A stretch of 64,000 bases of DNA from Actinobacillus sp. GY-402 (lineage in GTDB: Bacteria > Pseudomonadota > Gammaproteobacteria > Enterobacterales > Pasteurellaceae). The stretch lies in NCBI RefSeq assembly GCF_014843355.1, contig NZ_CP062137.1, positions 372,001-436,000 on the forward strand, read 5' to 3'. Positions 59,014 through 64,000 of the stretch are shown here, in pieces; within the stretch, counting starts at the first letter, position 1; each line of letters starts with the position of its first letter. Both the position numbers and the translations under genes were made by a program. The notes under the pieces were generated by a model, which was given only the letters and a program-made list of their open reading frames with translations, was not told where the DNA came from and did not search any database.

Positions 59014-59365
59014 AAATCATTATGAATAGCATCGAATATCACATCTAGCACCATATTTATATCCCTTAAAACCTCGTCATTCCAAAAACGAATTACTGTA
59101 AATGCTTGTTCCTCTAAATATGCCGTACGAATACGATCATATTCTATTTGTTCTGCGTGTTGTGAGCCGTCAAGTTCAATAATCAATTTAGGATTAAGTG
59201 AAAGAAAATCAGCAATATAATTTCCAACAATTTTTTGTCGATAGATTTAATACCACAAAAACGTTTTGCTCGTAAGTGATACCATAATGCCCATTCAGCT
59301 TCTGTCATATCAGAACGTAAGCGTTTTGCATTTTTTCTTAACTGTGTGGTTTCCTTTTCTCTCAT
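58989..59365 (-). pseudogene. DUF559 (Vsr-like nuclease fold) gene, frameshifted
   Basis: The 5' frame reads MREKETTQLRKNAKRLRSDM, then TEAEWALWYHLRAKRFCGIK, the usual start of DUF559 proteins. After GIK the frame is lost. One base over, RQKIVGNYIADFLSLNPKLI then IELDGSQHAEQIEYD and LEEQAFTVIRFWNDEVL continue the domain to the stop. One base is missing near 59236-59242. The core E-L-D-G-SQH and FTVIRFWN motifs of the PD-(D/E)XK-like fold are intact. Inverted repeats sit at both ends. DUF559 proteins resemble Vsr endonuclease; their role is unknown. Confidence 0.85.
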
Positions 59366-59368
59366 AAT

Positions 59369-59431
59369 CCCCTCTCCCTCCGAAAAATGTTTCACATTTT
59401 TCTCCACCCTCTCCCGCAAGCAGGCGAGGGG
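59369..59431. repeat. Terminal inverted repeat, right arm of the DUF559 cassette
   Basis: 63 bases starting CCCCTCTCCCTCCG and ending CGAGGGG. The central hairpin here is GAAAAATGT-TTC-ACATTTTTC, different in sequence from the left-arm hairpin but paired in the same place. The arm ends 3 bases before the DUF559 start codon and seems to supply its SD (GAGAGGGG). Confidence 0.88.
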
Positions 59432-59439
59432 AAGGGTAG

Positions 59440-60096
59440 TTAAATTCTTGATAATTGTGTTCTCAACGTCCGCTTAAACGCCTCTGCCAACACTCCGCAA
59501 GCCAACGCTTTTTCTAGCTCCGCACGCATTGCCTCGGTTGGTTTTTGTGCGGCAAGTTGGTTTAGGTGCATAATGTTCAAATCTGGATACGGGCGTTGCA
59601 AGCGGTGGATTTTGTCGCCTTTTTTGCAAACACCGGTTTGAACCACACGCACATACCAACCCGTTAAACCTTGTTCTCGCACGATTTTTTGCGTCTCCGC
59701 ACACTCAGAATTGAGCGACAACCGCTCACAAGGCTTGCGTGGTTGCGAGACTTCTAAAATCACATCGCCAATTTGATAACGGTCGCCCACACAAACGTTG
59801 GTTTCATCCAATTCAGAAACGATAAAATTCTCGCCGTAAATCGCCGTGTTCTTCCAATCGAAATCTTTACCGATAAGTGCGGTCAATTTTTCGAAGGTTT
59901 TTTCCGCCATAAAAAACAATGCTTTATCCACACCGCCATGATGGGCTTTCAAGCCCACATCATTGCCTTCTGCGCCTAATTCGTGAACGGTGATTTTATC
60001 CACAGGTTGCTTGCGAATGGCGCTTTCTAAAGTAGTTCCGTCCGCAAAAGTCACGTTTTCTACCAAACCGATTTTTAAAGCTAACACTTCCGCCAT
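59440..60096 (-). CDS. MOSC domain protein (YiiM family)
   Basis: A 218-residue MOSC/3-alpha domain protein. The conserved Cys lies in VSQPRKPCERLSLN and the family text KAHHGGVDKALFFMAEKTFEKL, YGENFIVSELDE and GDRYQIGD is clear. YiiM-type proteins are molybdenum-cofactor enzymes that reduce N-hydroxylated bases. The ATG overlaps the hisH stop by one base (TAATG), so it is coupled to hisH though not a histidine gene. A USS lies in the coding sequence. Confidence 0.9.
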   Translation of the reverse strand: MAEVLALKIGLVENVTFADGTTLESAIRKQPVDKITVHELGAEGNDVGLKAHHGGVDKALFFMAEKTFEKLTALIGKDFDWKNTAIYGENFIVSELDETNVCVGDRYQIGDVILEVSQPRKPCERLSLNSECAETQKIVREQGLTGWYVRVVQTGVCKKGDKIHRLQRPYPDLNIMHLNQLAAQKPTEAMRAELEKALACGVLAEAFKRTLRTQLSRI

Positions 60097-60692
60097 TAGA
60101 TATTCTCCACAAAATTTTTCAACAACTGCGCCCCGTTTTTGCCCGAACGTTCAGGGTGGAACTGCACGCCATAAAAGTTTTTGTTCGCAATCGCCGCAGA
60201 AAAATCCACGCCATAGTTGCTGGTCGCAATGGTATTTTCATTCGGTAGCACCGCATAACTATGCACAAAATAGAAATGGCTGTCTTGCTCAATGCCGGCA
60301 AACAACGGATGATCCGCCGCATAGCGCACACGGTTCCAGCCCATATGCGGCAATGGCAAGCCCGTATTCGGAATTAACTCCGTTTTGCCGTTCATCAGGC
60401 GCAAGGTTTCCACATTGCCTTCGGTGGAAAATTCCGTCATCAGCTGCATGCCCAAACAGATGCCAAGCATCGGTTGGGTAGCATTTTGGATGGTTTCAAT
60501 CAGCTGGCGATCCCGCAGATTTTTCATCGCCGCCATCGCCGTCCCTACGCCCGGTAACAGCAATTTATCCGCCGATTTAATTTTCGCCAAATCACGGCTA
60601 ATTTCCGCTTGAATCCCCAAACGGTCGAATGCAAATTTTACAGAAGACAGGTTTGCACAGCCTGTGTCGATGATGGTGAGGTGTTGTGTCAT
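60096..60692 (-). CDS. hisH: Imidazole glycerol phosphate synthase subunit HisH
   Basis: The 198-residue glutaminase subunit that feeds ammonia to HisF. The class I triad is visible: Cys in MLGICLGMQLM (about residue 77), and His and Glu in GVQFHPERSGKNG. LLPGVGTAMAAM is the conserved N-terminal loop. The hisGDCB genes that usually precede it are not in this window; the gene upstream is a DUF5655 protein, so the operon is split. Confidence 0.97.
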   Translation of the reverse strand: MTQHLTIIDTGCANLSSVKFAFDRLGIQAEISRDLAKIKSADKLLLPGVGTAMAAMKNLRDRQLIETIQNATQPMLGICLGMQLMTEFSTEGNVETLRLMNGKTELIPNTGLPLPHMGWNRVRYAADHPLFAGIEQDSHFYFVHSYAVLPNENTIATSNYGVDFSAAIANKNFYGVQFHPERSGKNGAQLLKNFVENI

Positions 60693-60768
60693 AATATTTC
60701 CTATAAAACGTTCAAAAAATTGACCGCACTTTTAATAATTTTTGAGGTAAATTAGCTTAAACATCGCT

Positions 60769-61665
60769 TTATAGAGCCTGCTTAACTAGGCTCATTATAT
60801 ATTCTAAATTTTTACTATCTTCAATAAGTAATTCATAATCACCCGTTCCCCAATGACCTGTTTGAGAAACATCCCGAGCTAAATTTTTAGGATCGTCAAG
60901 TTTCCCCGAAACAAGATTAATCCAAAGTTTAAGCGCTTTTTTCTGTAAGTGTATTGCAGCAATATTTCTTTCTGTTTTAAATACCATATACAGCTTTTTA
61001 GGTTCAATATTGATATCATTATTTAAATTTAGAATAGCATTTTTAAAAGTCATATATAGATCCTGAATATCTTCGGATTTATCTTTTAAGTGATCTTCTT
61101 CACTATACACTTTTAATTCTTTTAGTGTACTAATTTCACCCTTATTTTTTATAGAGTTAATGCTTGGAGAGGCTTTGGATTTTTTTATAGAACTTACATA
61201 GATAATACCATCTTCAAATTGTTTTACTGTCCATAACTCAATCGGCAAGTCTTTAAAGTTAGAAGCTTGAATTTGAAAATCGGTAAATGATGATGAAATA
61301 AAAATAACTTTAGATTGAGACCAATCTACATCACTTCGTTTTAAATTCTTATTTTTCTTTTCATTATACTCAATAATGAAATCAGCTTTGTACTCCAACA
61401 TTAAATTAAGGTAAGAAATACCTTGATCTATGACACTGATATTTTGACTGCGTTTATATTCAATAATAACAAAAGAGTTATTTTCCGGATCAAATGCTAA
61501 TGTATCAATTCTACTATTTTTTATAGTGAATTCACTTGAGATAAAGTGATAGTCTGTAATTTTAGATAAGTTTTTTTCAAATAAATTTTGTAAGTACCTT
61601 TCTTTTTCAAAAGGTTTATCATGTAAGAGAGATAATTTACCATTTATATTTTTAAAGATACGCAT
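60769..61665 (-). CDS. DUF5655-containing protein with a NucS/DUF91-like nuclease domain
   Basis: A 298-residue protein. The N-terminal half has a PD-(D/E)XK-like pattern: SRIDTLAFDPENNSFVIIEYKRSQ (Asp, then Glu-x-Lys) near residues 50-73, followed by DQGISYLNLML. The C-terminal part from about 205 (YMTFKNAILNL, KPKKLYMVFK-like text, LWINLVSGKLDDPKNLARDV and GHWGTGDYELLIED) matches DUF5655. Such proteins are common near restriction or defence genes but their role is unknown. The gene is AT-rich compared with hisH and proC, suggesting acquisition. Its start follows AACTATAACTT without a strong SD. Confidence 0.75.
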   Translation of the reverse strand: MRIFKNINGKLSLLHDKPFEKERYLQNLFEKNLSKITDYHFISSEFTIKNSRIDTLAFDPENNSFVIIEYKRSQNISVIDQGISYLNLMLEYKADFIIEYNEKKNKNLKRSDVDWSQSKVIFISSSFTDFQIQASNFKDLPIELWTVKQFEDGIIYVSSIKKSKASPSINSIKNKGEISTLKELKVYSEEDHLKDKSEDIQDLYMTFKNAILNLNNDINIEPKKLYMVFKTERNIAAIHLQKKALKLWINLVSGKLDDPKNLARDVSQTGHWGTGDYELLIEDSKNLEYIMSLVKQAL

Positions 61666-61747
61666 AAGTTATAGTTCCATTATAATTATTCAACTTTAAT
61701 ATTCTCATTTTTGCAAAATGAACCGATCTTGCTCTTCCACCTTCTGC

Positions 61748-62212
61748 TCAAAACCCCGTAAGCATATTAGCTTTATCGTTACTTAGCAATAAACGCTCGT
61801 ACAAATTGCTGTAAATCTGCCGTTCCAACTGACGCGAACTCCAGTTATTTTTCACGCTTTCTGCGATATAAAATTCACGTTTATCCGCATCATCAAGGCG
61901 TAATAACATACGATATTGCGTCCAGTTCAATTGTGAACGCAGTGCGTTCACAATTGGAAAAGTACGATAAAACTGACGATACCAATTTAATTGGCGAGAA
62001 GAAAACGCACTGCCAAATTCAGGCACAAGTTGCTGAGCCAGCTCTTTAATCAAGTAAGTGCCATAATCCGCCCGATCTTGCCCTTGCTGTTCTTCTTCAA
62101 AAATCCGCTTGCCGATATGCCAATACATCAGCACCCGTTGGAAATCCACCGAACGGATAGCGGTTTCACGAGATTGAAGGATGATTTGTTTGATGTCGCT
62201 GGTGAGTTGCAT
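61748..62212 (-). pseudogene. DUF1016/YhcG-type nuclease, N-terminal remnant
   Basis: 154 residues corresponding to the DUF1016 N-terminal domain: LMYWHIGKRIFEEEQQG, YLIKELAQQLVPEFGSAFSSRQLNWYRQFY, LNWTQYRMLLRL and ESVKNNWSSRQLERQIYSNLYERLLLS. Full-length YhcG relatives continue with a PD-(D/E)XK domain for another ~180 residues. Here the frame stops after ANMLTGF. In another frame a short coding-like tail EQKVEEQDRFILQK follows to about 61707. The nuclease half is gone, so this is probably inactive. Confidence 0.75.
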
Positions 62213-62503
62213 TTGGGTTCCTATTTTTCAAAACAAATTTGATTAAAAAAATCAGGCAAAGACAATTAAAATTATTCATTTTTATTAAAAATCTCTACCT
62301 GAAAACAACCATTTTTATAACTGTAACTGCAACTATACTGATTATTTTTTAAGTGTTTTCTTATTTTTCCATTGCAGGAGAATTATCGGTTTTACAAACA
62401 GCCGCTTTCCCCAAAAAACTTTGCAAAATTTCACCGCACTTTTCTTTATCCGAAACCGTTTGCGTATGGACTTTGGATTCTAGCAGATAATTTCGGAAAT
62501 TGT

Positions 62504-63640
62504 TTAAATCTTTCTCGGTATCACAAAAAATGCGATTGCCGCCAGGGCCGACATGGTGATGAACATGGCTTGCGGTGAGAGCGGATAAATTTTTCCGCAG
62601 ATCATGGTCATTACGGCGACGCCCAGACAGTTCGCCAGGCCGCTGTATAACGATTGCAATTTGACGATCGTATTTTGCGGTTGGCGGGCGATGTAGCGAA
62701 TCATGGCAATATGCATGACGGCGAAAGTGAGGGCGTGGAACGTTTGCAATAATGTCAGCCAGAGGATGGATGTGGTGCTGCCGTATACGCCCCAGCGGAT
62801 AACGGCGGCGAGGGTTGCCAGTAACATTAAATGACGCACGGACCAGTCGCCGAATAAGCGTTTGGAAAAGAAAAACAGCAGAATTTCCGCCGTCACGGCG
62901 CAGCCCCAAAGCAGGCTGGTGAGTCGGACGGGAATACCGTTTTCGTTCCAATACAATATGCTGTAAACGTAATAACCGGCGTGGGAGCCTTGAATAAGAA
63001 AGGCGGCGAGCAACATTCTGGCGTGGTCGGCATTTTTCAGTAACATCCAATAATTTACTGAATTTTCGCCCGTACTTTCCGCTTCGTCGTGGGGTTTAGG
63101 ATGCGGATTAAGCATTAACAGCAAAGAATAGAACACGAAAAGTGCGGTCAAAATCCAGATAATATTTTGTTCGCCGGTGAAACGGATAAGCTGCCCCACC
63201 GCAACCAGGGCGAGAGTAAACGCCAGCGAACCGAGCAGGCGCGCTTTGCCGTAATCCAGTTCCAGCTGTTTTTGCCAGGTGGCGGCAAGGCTGTCGGTTA
63301 ACGGCATGCCGGCGGCGTTCAACATACTGAAAATGCCGATACTGACGAACAGCCACCAGAAATTTTGTGCCGTCAGCGCCATTATGCAAGTCATGCCCAC
63401 CATGGACCAGGCGATCAGGCGCAAAGCGGTGAAAAGCTGATGGCTGTGTTTAATCATTCGTCCGAAGAAAAAGCTGCCGATAAAGCGGAAAAAATAGGAA
63501 GAAGACAGAATGATGCCGATAAATTGCGGATCGTAAGCGTGGGATTTCACCCACACCGGCAGGTAAGGTACCAGCACGCCGTAGGCAAAAAAATAGCCGA
63601 AAAAAGCCAATGCCAGCCAGTTGAACGGAGAGAGTCGCAT
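62504..63640 (-). CDS. MFS transporter, HcaT-like (3-phenylpropionate transporter family)
   Basis: A 378-residue MFS permease with 12 helices. The start MRLSPFNWLALAFFGYFFAYGVLVPYLPVW and the GSFFFGRMIKHSHQL segment match the MFS_1-like/HcaT group. It carries sugar or aromatic acid substrates in relatives; nothing here specifies which. The ATG at 63640 overlaps the proC stop by one base (TGATG), so translation is coupled to proC. The order proC-hcaT is one I recall from Haemophilus. Confidence 0.82.
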   Translation of the reverse strand: MRLSPFNWLALAFFGYFFAYGVLVPYLPVWVKSHAYDPQFIGIILSSSYFFRFIGSFFFGRMIKHSHQLFTALRLIAWSMVGMTCIMALTAQNFWWLFVSIGIFSMLNAAGMPLTDSLAATWQKQLELDYGKARLLGSLAFTLALVAVGQLIRFTGEQNIIWILTALFVFYSLLLMLNPHPKPHDEAESTGENSVNYWMLLKNADHARMLLAAFLIQGSHAGYYVYSILYWNENGIPVRLTSLLWGCAVTAEILLFFFSKRLFGDWSVRHLMLLATLAAVIRWGVYGSTTSILWLTLLQTFHALTFAVMHIAMIRYIARQPQNTIVKLQSLYSGLANCLGVAVMTMICGKIYPLSPQAMFITMSALAAIAFFVIPRKI

Positions 63641-64000
63641 CAAAATAATTTTTCCATTTCCTGTGAACGGGCAACGCAGGCCTGCATGGCAAGTTGCACG
63701 GTTTGCGAGAATTGACGTTCGTTGAACACCACCAGTGCGGCAGCCGTGGTGCCGCCCTTGGACGTGACGTTTTCGCGCAAAACGGTAAGCGGCGTTTGCG
63801 GATTTTCAATCGCCATTTTTGCGGCTCCTAAAGCGGATTGCTGAATCAGTTCACGCGCCTGTTGATCGTTTAATCCCATCGCTAATAAAGCTTGCTGCAT
63901 GGCTTCCATAAACAGGAAAAAATAAGCGGGACTGGAGCCGGAAGCGGCGGTGACGCTGTGCATATCCGATTCGTTTTCCACCCAACAGATTTTTCCCACC
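63640..64000 (-). CDS. proC: Pyrroline-5-carboxylate reductase, C-terminal part
   Basis: The last 119 residues of ProC, which reduces pyrroline-5-carboxylate to proline with NADPH. The frame runs off the right edge of the window. WVENESDMHSVTAASGSSPAYFFLFMEAM and TVLRENVTSKGGTTAAAL are the diagnostic active-site and dimer regions; the C-terminus is SQEMEKLF. An in-frame GTG near the edge is internal, not the start. Confidence 0.96.
   Translation of the reverse strand, partial: VGKICWVENESDMHSVTAASGSSPAYFFLFMEAMQQALLAMGLNDQQARELIQQSALGAAKMAIENPQTPLTVLRENVTSKGGTTAAALVVFNERQFSQTVQLAMQACVARSQEMEKLF

Noticed and set aside
62516-63050. Long minus-strand ORF overlapping the HcaT-like gene
   Set aside because: It is an Arg/Pro-rich shadow of the transporter in another frame. 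Only its last ~50 codons beyond the transporter look coding-like and are reported separately.

Overview
The window is a stretch of a Pasteurellaceae chromosome. The main sign is the very frequent Haemophilus-type DNA uptake sequence (core AAGTGCGGT, usually extended to AAAGTGCGGTCAA). It occurs inside genes, between genes, and as inverted pairs that form terminators. Gene order also matches this family: adk-ampG-galE, rnt-gloA next to a Na+/H+ antiporter, cmoA/aspS/nudB/yebC/ruvCAB, comNOPQ-recC, hisH-A-F-IE and proC. A complete frdABCD operon and moderate GC would fit a rumen succinate producer of the Basfia/Mannheimia succiniciproducens type. That species guess is an inference.

Layout. 1-11.6 kb: end of a siderophore-binding protein gene, adk, ampG, galE, fumarate reductase (frdABCD), rpsO, priC, an antiporter gene, rnt and gloA. 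11.7-12 kb: remnant of an organophosphate-transporter gene. 12-15.1 kb: cmoA, aspS, nudB. 15.1-19.4 kb: a cassette on the minus strand, phoA - DUF3299 - ABC ATPase - FtsX-like permease, behind a well-matched Pho box. It is bounded by intact nudB on one side and a second, truncated nudB 3' end on the other. 19.7-23.6 kb: a foldback repeat, yebC, an MliC-like lipoprotein gene and ruvCAB. 24-32 kb: cydABX, ybgC and tolQRAB-pal. 32.2-32.5 kb: three tRNA-Lys genes at an exact 105-bp period. 33-38.6 kb: the competence pseudopilin operon comNOPQ, then recC. 38.7-49.6 kb: mltA, tcdA, znuA, ydbH-ynbE, epmA, a membrane metallophosphoesterase gene, a TRIC/YicG channel gene, xseA and ppiB. 49.7-50.9 kb: an AT-rich HNH-type gene of foreign appearance. 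50.9-55.5 kb: cysS, a yafJ-like amidotransferase gene, uraA and upp. 55.6-60.7 kb: his genes broken up by inserted accessory genes. 60.8-62.2 kb: two AT-rich nuclease-family genes, one truncated. 62.5-64 kb: an hcaT-like MFS gene and the 3' part of proC.

The most interesting parts are accessory. (1) The Pho-box-driven phoA-DUF3299-ABC operon resembles the zinc-starvation Zrg/PA4064-PA4066 system, but here it is tied to alkaline phosphatase and flanked by a nudB scar. (2) A frameshifted DUF559 nuclease-fold gene sits between 63-bp inverted repeats whose hairpins differ in sequence but keep their pairing, as a structure-recognised mobile cassette would. (3) The orphan HNH gene lies between ppiB and cysS. 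(4) Several dispersed foldback repeats are present, including a 98-bp inverted pair flanking uraA. I saw no CRISPR array, rRNA operon, complete insertion sequence or prophage.
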